A stretch of 38,160 nucleotides of DNA from Clostridium caldaquaticum (GCF_023806125.1 NZ_JAMSKT010000024.1:1-38160), one strand, 5' to 3'; shown: positions 20,476 to 28,706, counted from the stretch's first letter. A program made the numbers and translations. Notes: generated from the sequence alone by a model not told the origin.

Positions 20476-21528
20476 TTATATTAAATCTACTTTTTTAAAT
20501 ATATTATAAAATACAACAAGGAACATACAGAAAAACATTCCAGATACACCATTTATCTTTAAACCTATAAATATTGCTGCAAGTATTGGAACAGGGTGTA
20601 AACCTAAGGAAGAAGAAACAAGTTTAGGTTCTAAAATTTGTCTCATAATAAACACTATGGCATATAAAATCAATATTCCGCCACCTGTAAAATATTTACC
20701 AGAAAGCAGATATATGATAGCTGTTGGTATGTATACACTGCCTACTCCTAAAACAGGAAGTACATCAAATATAGCTGCTATGATACTTAATATAACTGCA
20801 TACTTAACTTTAAAAATGGAAAAGCCGATTATAGTTTCTAAAAATGTAATACAAATTATAAAAGCATAAGATAAGGCGTAACTACTAAGCATTTTTTTAG
20901 CTTCACTAAGTATATTAATCATTTTATGAGTATTTTGAGCAGGAAGAATATTTAACATTTTGTTTTTTGCTGAAGTCATATCTCTAGTAAAAAAGTAGGT
21001 TGACAATAAAGTGAAAATAATAACCATAATGATATATGGAATAGAGGTTAAAAAGCCTACAACACCTGTTACAATATTACCGATTAAAGAAGCAGTAATA
21101 TTGGAAATCTTAGTAATGGAGGTAGATATATTAGTTTTAACAGCATCTACTATTGTAGGATCTAAGTTCTCATAGTATTCTTTTAACATGACTACATACT
21201 TATCAATTAAATAAGAATTATTTGTTATATATGCTTGTGTGCTCTTTCCAAGTTGAATTGCTTCATTAGTTAAGGAAGTAATACCTATAGCTGCTATTAG
21301 TATTATTAAGGCAAAGAAAAAAAAGGTTGTAAGTATAGCTGCTATAGAATTCTTTACCCTTAACTTTTTAGCTAAAAACTTTGTTGGTTTTTGTAATACA
21401 GATGCGAAAATAAAAGCAAGAACAAAAGGAAGTGTATAAGATAAAGTTTTAAAAAAAACTAAAACTGTTAAGGTATATATTACAAAAAATATAATTAATT
21501 TATCTAATTTTTCAATTATTCTATTCAA
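20476..21528 (-). CDS. AI-2E family transporter, YtvI-like sporulation membrane protein
   Basis: A 350-residue polytopic membrane protein of the AI-2E transporter (PF01594-type) superfamily. An N-terminal pair of membrane segments (about 12-45) is followed by TM 58-85, a soluble region (about 85-150) and further segments to the end. The GVLPVLGVGS-like element reads IFDVLPVLGVGSVYIPTAI, the family hallmark. In clostridia such proteins are often annotated YtvI and expressed in sporulation, which is plausible next to yyaC but not shown by the sequence. It follows the aminotransferase gene by 4 bases, so the two are co-transcribed. Confidence 0.8.
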   Translation of the reverse strand: MNRIIEKLDKLIIFFVIYTLTVLVFFKTLSYTLPFVLAFIFASVLQKPTKFLAKKLRVKNSIAAILTTFFFFALIILIAAIGITSLTNEAIQLGKSTQAYITNNSYLIDKYVVMLKEYYENLDPTIVDAVKTNISTSITKISNITASLIGNIVTGVVGFLTSIPYIIMVIIFTLLSTYFFTRDMTSAKNKMLNILPAQNTHKMINILSEAKKMLSSYALSYAFIICITFLETIIGFSIFKVKYAVILSIIAAIFDVLPVLGVGSVYIPTAIIYLLSGKYFTGGGILILYAIVFIMRQILEPKLVSSSLGLHPVPILAAIFIGLKINGVSGMFFCMFLVVFYNIFKKVDLI

Positions 21529-21532
21529 AATC

Positions 21533-22687
21533 TCACATCCTTTTTATAATATTATTTAAAGCATGAATAGTATATTTTACATCTTTTGTATCATTAAAGG
21601 GACCAAAACTAATTCTAAGAGTTCCTTCAGGAAAAGTTTCAATTGTCTTATGTGCTAAAGGAGCACAATGTAGACCCGTTCTTGTTATTATTCCATACTC
21701 AGTATCTAAAATATAGCCAAGCTCTGAGTTATTGAGTTTAGCTGAATTTATGGAGAGTGTTGGAGTCATTAGGCTAGAATTTTTTGTACCATATAAAACA
21801 AAATCATCTATATTTAAAATATCTTGTATAAATAAATTTGTTAAATATTCTTCCTTGTCTCTTATTGCTTTTATCCCTTCTTTATTTATATAGTTAATAC
21901 CTTCAAGTAATCCGGCTATTGCTGGAGTATTCATAGTTCCACTTTCAAATTTATCTGGAAGAAAATCAGGTTGAAAAATACTTTCAGATAGGCTTCCAGT
22001 ACCTCCTTCAATAATTGGCAGAGCTTCATTATTTAACTCATCGCTTATTAAAAAACCACCTATACCTTGAGGACCTAAAAGACTTTTATGACCTGTAAAA
22101 GCAAGAGCGCTCAGGTTTAATTTGTAAAAATCTAATGGTATAACACCTGCAGTTTGAGCAGTATCTATAATAAAATAAATATTATTTTCTCTGCATAGTC
22201 TGCCTATTTCTTCAATAGGCTGAATACTGCCTATAACATTAGAAGCGTGAGATAACACCACAAGTTTAGTATTAGACTTAATAGAATTTTTAAAAAGCTC
22301 AATGTTTAAAATACCTTCTTTAGAGCAAGGTAAAATATCAAGTTGTATTTTTTTGCTCTTTTCAAGACTAGAAAGGGGTCTTAATACAGAGTTATGTTCC
22401 ATAGATGTAGTTATGACATGCCATCCATCTTTTATTACACTTTTTATTAACATGTTTAGAGAAACAGTAATATTAGATGTAAAAACTACATTTTCAAGCT
22501 TATCAAAATTAAACAGTTTCATTAAAGCTTCCCTGCATCTATAGACTATTCGGCTTCCTTCTAGGGAACTGGAATGACCACCTCTGCCAGGATTAGCTCC
22601 AATATTTATCATATAGTGCATTACTGCGTTATAAACATCTGGCGGTTTAGGATAACTTGTAGCTACATTATCCAGATAAAGTTTCAT
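21533..22687 (-). CDS. Cysteine desulfurase-like class V aminotransferase
   Basis: A 384-residue PLP enzyme of the cysteine desulfurase/selenocysteine lyase group. The PLP lysine is K201 in FTGHKSLLGPQG. H98, D175 and Q178 are in the expected places, and the catalytic cysteine is C341 in TGLHCAPLAHKTI. The tail TFPEGTLRISFGPFN is typical of the subfamily that occurs with YedF and DUF3343 in selenium-related loci. It is transcribed divergently from yedF. It probably frees S or Se from cysteine or selenocysteine for YedF; the substrate is inferred. It starts at ATG. Confidence 0.88.
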   Translation of the reverse strand: MKLYLDNVATSYPKPPDVYNAVMHYMINIGANPGRGGHSSSLEGSRIVYRCREALMKLFNFDKLENVVFTSNITVSLNMLIKSVIKDGWHVITTSMEHNSVLRPLSSLEKSKKIQLDILPCSKEGILNIELFKNSIKSNTKLVVLSHASNVIGSIQPIEEIGRLCRENNIYFIIDTAQTAGVIPLDFYKLNLSALAFTGHKSLLGPQGIGGFLISDELNNEALPIIEGGTGSLSESIFQPDFLPDKFESGTMNTPAIAGLLEGINYINKEGIKAIRDKEEYLTNLFIQDILNIDDFVLYGTKNSSLMTPTLSINSAKLNNSELGYILDTEYGIITRTGLHCAPLAHKTIETFPEGTLRISFGPFNDTKDVKYTIHALNNIIKRM

Positions 22688-22811
22688 ATGTACTCATTCC
22701 TTTTATATATATTATAAAAACGTTGATTATTAAAAAATAAAATTGTAATTTAGTTAAATTAAAAATATCAAAAATATCTACATGATTAAGTTATTAAAAT
22801 TAAATTGAATC

Positions 22812-22820
22812 TGATATAAT
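22812..22820 (+). promoter_or_regulatory. extended -10 promoter for yedF
   Basis: TGATATAAT is a perfect extended -10 element with no good -35. It faces yedF, leaving a leader of about 115 nt that contains ACAAATTTT and AAAATTTGT inverted repeats. The intergenic region 22688-22941 shows no other gene. Confidence 0.55.
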
Positions 22821-22941
22821 AGTGTATATAAAAAATAAAATCACAAATTTTGGATAGATATTAATGAAATTATTATAAACTAAAAATTTGTTATTGTATA
22901 TGGAGTTTTATAATTTAGCAATATAAAAAGGGGAGAAAAAG

Positions 22942-23520
22942 ATGAATATTATAGATTGCAAAGGACTAAGATGTCCTCAGCCAGTGATTGAAACTAAGAA
23001 GTATTTTGACAGCATAGAAAGTGGTGAGGCAGAGATTATAGTTGACAATGAAGTTGCTAAAAATAACATATCAAAGTTTTGTCAAAATAATAATATTAAG
23101 TTTCATATTGAAGAAAAGAATGGTTTTTATCATATAAAAGCAGTAAAAGAAGATTTAAATATTAAAAAAAATGAATTAGAGAAGAGCACTTTAGTTATAT
23201 TGATTACAAGCGATAAGCTTGGATCAGGTGATGATACTTTAGGTGCTACACTTATGAAAAGCTATTTATATGCCTTATCTGAAAGTGACAAACTTCCAAC
23301 AGATTTATTTTTAATAAACAGCGGTGTTAAGCTTGCAGCAGAAGGATCTGATGTTTTAGATAGCTTAAAAAAGCTTCAGGAAAGAGGAGTGAAGATTGCA
23401 AGCTGCGGTGTATGTCTTGATTTTTATAAACTTAAGGAATTTCTTCAGATTGGAGAAATAACTAATATGTATAATATTATTGAAAAAACTAATAATGCAG
23501 GTAATACTATAAAGCTTTAA
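22942..23520 (+). CDS. yedF: Sulfurtransferase-like selenium metabolism protein YedF
   Basis: A 192-residue two-domain protein. The N-terminal TusA-like domain (1-70) has the CPxP motif C11-P-Q-P14 and an extra C6. The C-terminal DsrE-like domain (83-192) has SCGVC with C155 and C158. This domain pair defines YedF, which genome surveys tie to selenium-dependent enzymes. It is a likely carrier of S or Se delivered by the neighbouring desulfurase. It starts at ATG with AAGGGGAG upstream. The DUF3343 gene follows after 17 bases. No selD or selA is present in this window. Confidence 0.9.
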   Translation: MNIIDCKGLRCPQPVIETKKYFDSIESGEAEIIVDNEVAKNNISKFCQNNNIKFHIEEKNGFYHIKAVKEDLNIKKNELEKSTLVILITSDKLGSGDDTLGATLMKSYLYALSESDKLPTDLFLINSGVKLAAEGSDVLDSLKKLQERGVKIASCGVCLDFYKLKEFLQIGEITNMYNIIEKTNNAGNTIKL

Positions 23521-23537
23521 GAATAGAGGTAGAATAT

Positions 23538-23792
23538 ATGGACAAATATTACATACTAACTTTTGAAAATACTCACAATGCTATTAATGGTGAAGCTGTA
23601 TTAAAAGAAAAAAACATTAAAGTAAAAGTTATGCCTACGCCTACTTTTGTTACTAAAAGCTGCGGCATAAGTTTGAAAATAAATGAAGAAGAAATAAATG
23701 AGGTTAAGGCAATTATAGAAAATGGTTTAATTAAAATCAAAGGTATAATCTTAAAAGAAGGAAGTAGCTTTAAACAAGTAAATTTGATATAA
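23538..23792 (+). CDS. DUF3343 protein, putative Se/S carrier
   Basis: An 84-residue DUF3343 protein. The family opens with a YYILTFENTHNAI element and carries one conserved cysteine, here C43 in TKSCGISLKI. It is regularly coded beside YedF and a desulfurase, and a thiol-bound S or Se intermediate on that cysteine is a reasonable guess. It is in one transcript with yedF, and a strong terminator follows. Confidence 0.85.
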   Translation: MDKYYILTFENTHNAINGEAVLKEKNIKVKVMPTPTFVTKSCGISLKINEEEINEVKAIIENGLIKIKGIILKEGSSFKQVNLI

Positions 23793-23805
23793 TTATAAAA
23801 TCAAT

Positions 23806-23846
23806 AAAATGAAGAGTTATAATATATAATTCTTCATTTTTTATTT
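23806..23846 (+). terminator. terminator after yedF-DUF3343
   Basis: A 16-bp stem (23806-23821 with 23825-23840, one G-T pair), a 3-base loop, and then TTATTT. Confidence 0.85.
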
Positions 23847-23877
23847 AGAATAAGATTCTATAGGGGTTGGTGGTAAA

Positions 23878-24759
23878 GTGAAGGATATTTTTGCATTTAA
23901 ATTAGATTTAAATAGTGGAGGCATAAATATAGGAAACATTCCTATAACTACAGAGCAGATAACCCATGGAATTTTTAAAGTTTTAAAGATACTTTCAATT
24001 GCGGTTATTATGTATTTAGCTATAAAAATAGGCAGCACAATAATACATAAATTTATGGATAAACAAAGAAAAAGTGATTTAAAGTTTACTCTTGATGAAA
24101 AAAGAAGTAAGACACTTGAAGCTGTACTTAAAAGTGTTCTTAGATACTCTGTTTATTTTTTTGGTATTGTAGGAATAATCGGTCAGATTTTTGGTGATAT
24201 AGGATTAACTTTTGCAGGTATTGGAGGAGTTGCAATAGGTTTTGGAGCTCAAAGTCTTGTGAAAGATATAATAAATGGTTTCTTTATACTTTTTGAAGAC
24301 CAATATGCAGTAGGAGACTACATAACTGTTGATGGAAAAGAAGGAATAGTTGAAAGTATTGAGCTTAGAGTAACAAGGCTTAGAGATTTTAATGGAGATT
24401 ATCATATAATTCCTAATGGATTAATTACAAAGGTTACTAATCATTCAAGGGGAAACGCAAGGGTACTGGTTGAGGTTGATATAGCCTACGAAGAGGATGT
24501 GGATAAAGCAATAGACGTTTTATCAAATGTATGCAGTAAGTTTATAAGTGAGAATGAAAATATGGTAGAGGGCCCAAAGGTAGCAGGTATAAGTGCCCTC
24601 AAAGACAGCGGCATAACAATAAGAATAGTAGGAAAAGCAAAGCCAATGACTCATTGGGAATGTGAGATGAATTTAAGAAAAGAAATTAAAAAGGCATTAA
24701 GCCTTGCAAATATAGAAATACCGTATCCAAAAAGAGTAATTATGAAAGAGAGGGAATAA
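23878..24759 (+). CDS. Small-conductance mechanosensitive channel (MscS family)
   Basis: A 293-residue MscS channel that opens on membrane stretch and protects against osmotic downshock. It has two N-terminal membrane helices (about 28-50 and 83-105). The pore helix TM3 is LTFAGIGGVAIGFGAQSLVKDIINGFF, with the Gly/Ala packing pattern of MscS. The beta domain has VGDYITVDGKEGIVESI and the C-terminal domain ends IEIPYP. It starts at GTG 23878, preceded by GGTTGGTGG. The stop is 1 base before the DUF951 ATG. It is closest to YkuT-type Gram-positive MscS. Confidence 0.93.
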   Translation: MKDIFAFKLDLNSGGINIGNIPITTEQITHGIFKVLKILSIAVIMYLAIKIGSTIIHKFMDKQRKSDLKFTLDEKRSKTLEAVLKSVLRYSVYFFGIVGIIGQIFGDIGLTFAGIGGVAIGFGAQSLVKDIINGFFILFEDQYAVGDYITVDGKEGIVESIELRVTRLRDFNGDYHIIPNGLITKVTNHSRGNARVLVEVDIAYEEDVDKAIDVLSNVCSKFISENENMVEGPKVAGISALKDSGITIRIVGKAKPMTHWECEMNLRKEIKKALSLANIEIPYPKRVIMKERE

Positions 24760-24760
24760 T

Positions 24761-24973
24761 ATGCCTAAAGTATTTTATCTTGGAGATATAGTAGAGATGA
24801 AAAAGGTGCATCCATGTGGAAGTAAAAATTGGGAAATTATTAGGATTGGAGCAGATATAAAAATAAAATGCTGTGGATGTAATAGGCTTGTAATGCTTGA
24901 AAGAAGCAAGTTTGAAAAAGATGTTAAAAAGATTATAAAACAAAATATACCTGAAACTGAAGAAAAAGCTTGA
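24761..24973 (+). CDS. DUF951 family protein (YyzM-like)
   Basis: A 70-residue protein with the DUF951 hallmarks MKKVHPCGSKNWEIIRIGAD and KCCGCNRLVMLERSKFEK. The three cysteines after HPC suggest a small metal-binding fold. It commonly sits between the mscS and rpsF genes in Firmicutes, near the origin. Its function is unknown. It is coupled to mscS (1-base gap). Confidence 0.88.
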   Translation: MPKVFYLGDIVEMKKVHPCGSKNWEIIRIGADIKIKCCGCNRLVMLERSKFEKDVKKIIKQNIPETEEKA

Positions 24974-24998
24974 TTTTATGTGAGTTTAGCATTATAAT
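24970..24998 (+). promoter_or_regulatory. rpsF operon promoter
   Basis: TTGATT (24970-24975), a 17-base spacer and TATAAT (24993-24998). The -35 overlaps the DUF951 stop codon. The predicted start near 25005 lies just before the S6:S18 leader structure. Confidence 0.75.
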
Positions 24999-25008
24999 TA
25001 TTATTTGT

Positions 25009-25050
25009 AGTCCCTGCTGTGAAAATCACAGCCGTTAGTCCAGAGGGAGG
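25009..25050 (+). promoter_or_regulatory. S6:S18 ribosomal protein leader (autoregulatory RNA)
   Basis: An inner hairpin GCTGTGA/TCACAGC (25016-25022, 25026-25032) is enclosed by TCCCT (25011-25015) pairing with AGGGA (25044-25048). The single-stranded CCGTTAGTCC region lies between them. An unpaired CCG beside such a stem is the feature by which rpsF leaders imitate the S18 site in 16S rRNA, so S6 with S18 can repress the operon. The closing stem runs into AGGGAGGAGG, the rpsF ribosome binding site. Confidence 0.8.
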
Positions 25051-25062
25051 AGGTGAAATCTA

Positions 25063-25350
25063 ATGAGAAAGTATGAAACTATATTCATATTACACCCATC
25101 ATTAGACGAGGAAGCTGTTAAAGCTAACGTTGAAAAGTTTAAAGGTGTAATAGAAAATGGCGGAGGAGTAGTTGATAATGTTGATTTTTGGGGCAAGAGA
25201 AAGCTTGCTTATGAAATAGCAAAAGTTAACGAAGGATTCTACACTCTAATAAACTTTTCTGCTAATTCTGACTTACCTAAAGAACTAGATAGAATTTTCA
25301 GAATTACTGATGGTGTTATAAGACATATCATAATTAAAGAAGAAAAATAG
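25063..25350 (+). CDS. rpsF: 30S ribosomal protein S6
   Basis: A 95-residue S6, which binds 16S rRNA as a heterodimer with S18. It starts MRKYETIFILHPSLDEEAV, with the conserved WGKRKLAYEI core and GVIRHIIIKEE end. It starts at ATG with GGAGGAGGTG upstream, directly after the leader that should sense S6:S18. It is first in the rpsF-ssb-rpsR operon. Confidence 0.97.
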   Translation: MRKYETIFILHPSLDEEAVKANVEKFKGVIENGGGVVDNVDFWGKRKLAYEIAKVNEGFYTLINFSANSDLPKELDRIFRITDGVIRHIIIKEEK

Positions 25351-25362
25351 GTGGTGTATTAA

Positions 25363-25824
25363 GTGAACAAAGTAGTTTTAATTGGTAGACTTACTAGGGA
25401 TCCGGAGCTTAAATTTACTCCAGGAACCGGAACTGCTGTTGCCACCTTTACTTTGGCCGTGGATAGAAGACTTCCTAATAAAAATGGTCAAAGAGAAGCG
25501 GATTTTGTGCCTATAGTTGTATGGGGTAAGCAAGCTGAATCTACAGCTAATTATATGAGCAAAGGTAAGCTTATGGGTGTTAGCGGTAGAATACAGACTA
25601 GGTCTTATGAAGCAAAAGACGGTACAAGAAGATATGTTACAGAAATAGTTGCTGAGGAAGTTCAATTCCTCGAATGGGGCGGAGCTAATGGCTCTGGTGT
25701 AGGTAATCAAGGCTCAAATAGAGCAGCTGCACAAGGTAATTCTGGTTATTCAGCAATGGATTTTGAAGGATCCATTTATGAGGATGAAATGACTCCAGTT
25801 GATGATGGAGACATCCCATTCTAA
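25363..25824 (+). CDS. ssb: Single-stranded DNA-binding protein
   Basis: A 153-residue SSB that coats single-stranded DNA. The N-terminal OB fold starts [16 protein letters not shown] and has the aromatic residues of WGKQAE and FLEW. A Gly/Asn/Ser-rich linker (about 105-135) follows, ending in the acidic tip DDGDIPF that docks partner proteins. It starts at GTG with AGGTGG upstream, 12 bases after rpsF, and rpsR follows. Confidence 0.97.
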   Translation: MNKVVLIGRLTRDPELKFTPGTGTAVATFTLAVDRRLPNKNGQREADFVPIVVWGKQAESTANYMSKGKLMGVSGRIQTRSYEAKDGTRRYVTEIVAEEVQFLEWGGANGSGVGNQGSNRAAAQGNSGYSAMDFEGSIYEDEMTPVDDGDIPF

Positions 25825-25852
25825 AAATTTTAGGTAAGAAGGAGGGAAAGAC

Positions 25853-26125
25853 ATGGCAAAAGAAAATAACAAAGATAGCAAAGATTTCGGTAAAAAAAGC
25901 GGATCTAAAGTTAGAAGAGCAAGAAAAAAAGTTTGTGCTTTTTGTTCAGATAAAGCTACTCACATAGATTATAAAGATGTTAGCAAGCTAAGAAAGTACG
26001 TTACTGAAAGAGGAAAGATTCTTCCAAGAAGAATTTCTGGTAACTGTGCTAAGCACCAAAGAGCTTTAACTCAAGCTATAAAGGTTGCTAGAAACATAGC
26101 TTTATTACCATTTACTACAGAATAA
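25853..26125 (+). CDS. rpsR: 30S ribosomal protein S18
   Basis: A 90-residue S18 with a long basic N-terminal tail. It has CAFC and a later CAKH, the cysteine-containing (zinc-type) form of S18, and the core [18 protein letters not shown]. It is last in the operon, with AAGGAGGG upstream and a terminator downstream. Confidence 0.97.
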   Translation: MAKENNKDSKDFGKKSGSKVRRARKKVCAFCSDKATHIDYKDVSKLRKYVTERGKILPRRISGNCAKHQRALTQAIKVARNIALLPFTTE

Positions 26126-26136
26126 TATTATATTTT

Positions 26137-26175
26137 AAAAGTCTCTGATTTAATGTCAGGGGCTTTTTATTTTTT
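26137..26175 (+). terminator. rpsF operon terminator
   Basis: A 12-bp stem with two G-T pairs (26137-26148 with 26156-26167), followed by a T-rich run. Confidence 0.88.
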
Positions 26176-26261
26176 TAAATTATTCTGAATTACATTATAA
26201 ATTATTAACATAGTATTTTATTAAAAATATTCACAGATTATAATGTTATTGAGAATATTTT

Positions 26262-26399
26262 TGTGGATAATGTGCATAAAATAAATAAATTTGTGAATAA
26301 CTTTTTAAATAGACGAGGTGATAACTTGTTAATAACTAATAGAATAAGATTGGCTAAATTTATCCACAGGCCTAATAGATTTCAAGCTTTTGTGGATAT
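26262..26399. promoter_or_regulatory. DnaA-box cluster at the start of sfsA
   Basis: Two perfect DnaA boxes (TGTGGATAA 26262-26270; TTATCCACA 26360-26368) and two with one mismatch (TGTGAATAA 26292-26300; TGTGGATAT 26391-26399) lie within 138 bases. They sit between a possible promoter (TATAAT 26239-26244) and the first codons of sfsA, 16 kb from oriC. Confidence 0.6.
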
Positions 26400-27018
26400 T
26401 GACGGAGAAGAAATTATTGTTCATGTACCGAATACAGGAAGGAATAAAGAAATATTAGTGCCGGGATATACAGTAGTACTAAGAGAAGAAAATAATCCTA
26501 TTAGAAAAACAAAGTATGATTTAATAGCAGGATATAAAGGTAAAAAGCTTATTAACATAGATTCTCAAATTCCGAATAAAGTTGTAGAAGAAGCTTTAAA
26601 AGAAGGAAAAATAAAAGCTTTAAAGAATTATAATAAAATAAAAAGAGAAAAAACCTTTGGATGCAGCAGATTTGATTTTAAATTAGAGGACGAAGAGGGA
26701 AATGAATATTATCTTGAGGTTAAAGGAGTAACTTATGAAGAAAATGGGATAACAGCTTTCCCTGATGCTCCTACTGATCGAGGAAGGAAACATCTTTTAG
26801 AACTTGTAGAGGTAAAGGAATCTGGAAAAGGTGCAGGAGTTTTGTTTTTAATTCAAATGGATAAAGTGGAGTATTTTACACCCTTTGATGAAAGAGATAA
26901 ACTTTTTGGAGAAGCATTAAGATATGCAAAAAATAGAGGTGTAGATATATTCGCTTATGAATGTGAAGTTGGAGAGAACTATATATTATTAAGTAAAAGT
27001 GTAGAAGTCAGGCTTTAG
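26326..27018 (+). CDS. sfsA: DNA/RNA nuclease SfsA-like protein
   Basis: SfsA family, 230 residues from TTG 26326, the family's usual length. SfsA was named as a sugar fermentation stimulation protein and is a DNA-binding nuclease-fold protein. Motifs seen are VHVPNTGRNKEILVPG, FDFKLEDEEGNEYYLEVKGVT (the D-ExK nuclease core) and FPDAPTDRGRKHLLELVE. The frame is open upstream to GTG 26263, but GAGGTG at about 26315 and the family start (LLITNRIRLAKFIHRPNRF) support the TTG. The coding start is embedded in DnaA boxes. Confidence 0.92.
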   Translation: MLITNRIRLAKFIHRPNRFQAFVDIDGEEIIVHVPNTGRNKEILVPGYTVVLREENNPIRKTKYDLIAGYKGKKLINIDSQIPNKVVEEALKEGKIKALKNYNKIKREKTFGCSRFDFKLEDEEGNEYYLEVKGVTYEENGITAFPDAPTDRGRKHLLELVEVKESGKGAGVLFLIQMDKVEYFTPFDERDKLFGEALRYAKNRGVDIFAYECEVGENYILLSKSVEVRL

Positions 27019-27089
27019 ATAAAATATACTTAGTGTATATAGGGATAAATTATATTATATAATAAAAAGGATGAAAGGTGGGGAATTGG

Positions 27090-27602
27090 GTGAAATATAA
27101 GTATTGTCCTAACTGTGGAAAAAAATTAGAAATAAAATACAGCTATGATGAAGGAGGAGTGCCATACTGTTCTAAAGATGATATTATGTTTTTTGATACT
27201 CCAAAGCCATGTATTATAGCAGCTGTAATAAAAGATAGGGACATACTGCTCTTAAAGCAGAGCTATATATTCAAAGATTCTAAAGTTTTAATTTCTGGAT
27301 ATGTGACAAATGGTGAAACTGTTGAGAGTACCGTAGTTAGAGAAGTTAAGGAAGAAACAGGAATAATTGTGGGAAATATAAAATATTTAGGAAGTGAATA
27401 CTTAGCTTCAAAGGAAATTATAATGCTTACTTTTATGGCTTATTATGTTGATGGAGAGATAAATAAATCTTCAGAAGTTGAACATATAGAATGGATTAAT
27501 ATAGAAAATGCTCTTGAAGAAATGAATGAGGATGAAATTGGGAAGAGAATTGTAAAAAAAGTACTGAAAGAATTAGGTAGTGAGGAAGTTTTTAATAAAT
27601 AA
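27090..27602 (+). CDS. Nudix hydrolase with N-terminal zinc-ribbon remnant
   Basis: Cleaves nucleoside diphosphates linked to another group; the substrate is unknown. It has 170 residues from GTG 27090 (AAAGGTGG 8 bases upstream); GTG 27078 would add four residues with no ribosome binding site. An N-terminal zinc-ribbon-like region has C6, C9 and C27, but the fourth position reads D (YCSKDD). The Nudix box GYVTNGETVESTVVREVKEE fits G-x5-E-x7-REVxEExGI exactly. The layout resembles NudC/YjaD-type Nudix proteins. Confidence 0.88.
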   Translation: MKYKYCPNCGKKLEIKYSYDEGGVPYCSKDDIMFFDTPKPCIIAAVIKDRDILLLKQSYIFKDSKVLISGYVTNGETVESTVVREVKEETGIIVGNIKYLGSEYLASKEIIMLTFMAYYVDGEINKSSEVEHIEWINIENALEEMNEDEIGKRIVKKVLKELGSEEVFNK

Positions 27603-27699
27603 TAAAAATTAATATTAAGTTTACAAACTATAGATGAAGATTTTATGATGTGGTGTTATTATATAAATAAAAGATAAAGTTAACAGGTGGGTGAAAATT

Positions 27700-28386
27700 A
27701 TGGGTAAAATAGTACCAGATATAAGGGGAACACTTAGAAATCATATGATTGAACTTCCAAAGGTTATAAGTGAAGCAAGCGGGATACGTATTTTTGGTAA
27801 GAGATTAAAATCTTTTGTTTTTAGTACAGATGTGGCGGTAATTAGAAATACTAATGCTGATGCTGTTATAGCAGTTTATCCATTTACACCCCAGCCTGTA
27901 ATTACGCAGGCTTTAGTTTTAGCAGCAGATGTTCCAGTATTTTGCGGCGTTGGCGGAGGAATAACAACAGGAAAAAGAGTAATTAATTTGGCATTGGATG
28001 CAGAGTTTAAAGGTGCTATGGGTGTAGTTCTTAATAATCCTACATCTAACGAAGTGATAAGACAGGTTAGAGAAACTATTGATATACCAATAATAGTGAC
28101 AGTTGTTTCAGAATTTGAAGATATAGAGGCGAGGATAGAAGCAGGAGCAACAATATTAAATGTATCTGGAGCCAAAAGAACTTCAGAGATTGTTAAAAAA
28201 ATAAGAGAGAATCATCCGGATTTTCCTATAATAGCTACAGGTGGTCCTACAGATGAATCTATAAAGGCTGTAATAGAGGCTGGTGCAAATGCTGTTACAT
28301 ATACGCCGCCTGCTGCATCAGAAATAATGCGAAGATTAATGGTTAATTATAGAGAGAAGTATAAAGATGAAATGTCTGATAACTAA
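27700..28386 (+). CDS. TIM-barrel protein of unknown function
   Basis: 228 residues from ATG 27700, with AGGTGG 9 bases upstream (GTG 27691 also open). Repeating strand-helix units and a C-terminal phosphate-binding-like turn (IIATGGPTDESIKAVIEAGA) point to a (beta/alpha)8 barrel such as those of HisA/HisF, ThiG or NanE. Other marked segments are FCGVGGGITTGKRVINLALDAEFKGAMG and ATILNVSGAKRTSEI. Clostridial homologues are often labelled only as hydrolase. I cannot assign a substrate. It is monocistronic in appearance. Confidence 0.7.
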   Translation: MGKIVPDIRGTLRNHMIELPKVISEASGIRIFGKRLKSFVFSTDVAVIRNTNADAVIAVYPFTPQPVITQALVLAADVPVFCGVGGGITTGKRVINLALDAEFKGAMGVVLNNPTSNEVIRQVRETIDIPIIVTVVSEFEDIEARIEAGATILNVSGAKRTSEIVKKIRENHPDFPIIATGGPTDESIKAVIEAGANAVTYTPPAASEIMRRLMVNYREKYKDEMSDN

Positions 28387-28466
28387 AGGAGATTGATTAA
28401 TAAAATATAGAATAATAAAATTAAGTTTTTAGATTTTAAATAGGACTATATAAAGGAGGGTTTTAA

Positions 28467-28628
28467 ATGGCAGTAGGAGGAGATAACTGCAAAACTTGTC
28501 CTGATTTCATACATAAAAAATGTGATGGAAAAGCTTCAGATTGTATGTGCAGAAGATGTCCAAGAAGTCTTGGACAATGTATAACAACAAAATATTGTAA
28601 AGAAACTGAATCTGTGCTTTATATATAA
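28467..28628 (+). CDS. 53-residue cysteine-rich protein
   Basis: A short gene with a strong AAAGGAGGG 5 bases before ATG 28467. The protein has eight cysteines in 53 residues (C8, C11, C19, C26, C28, C31, C38, C44), arranged as CxxC, CxCxxC and singles. It has no signal peptide or membrane helix, so a metal- or iron-sulfur-binding cytoplasmic protein is plausible. The family is not one I can name. It lies just upstream of two other small Cys-rich genes but differs in pattern, and no terminator directly follows its stop. Confidence 0.75.
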   Translation: MAVGGDNCKTCPDFIHKKCDGKASDCMCRRCPRSLGQCITTKYCKETESVLYI

Positions 28629-28692
28629 ATGAGCAGGATAATGTGATGAATGACATTTATGTAATAAAGCTGAAGTATTTTATTGATTTTTT

Positions 28693-28706
28693 ATTTCCTA
28701 GGAAAT
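28693..28706. repeat. 14-bp palindrome resembling a Noc-binding site
   Basis: ATTTCCTAGGAAAT is a perfect palindrome. It differs from the B. subtilis Noc consensus ATTTCCCGGGAAAT only at the two central bases. It lies in a noncoding stretch (28629-28857) that is otherwise empty apart from a terminator. Confidence 0.4.
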
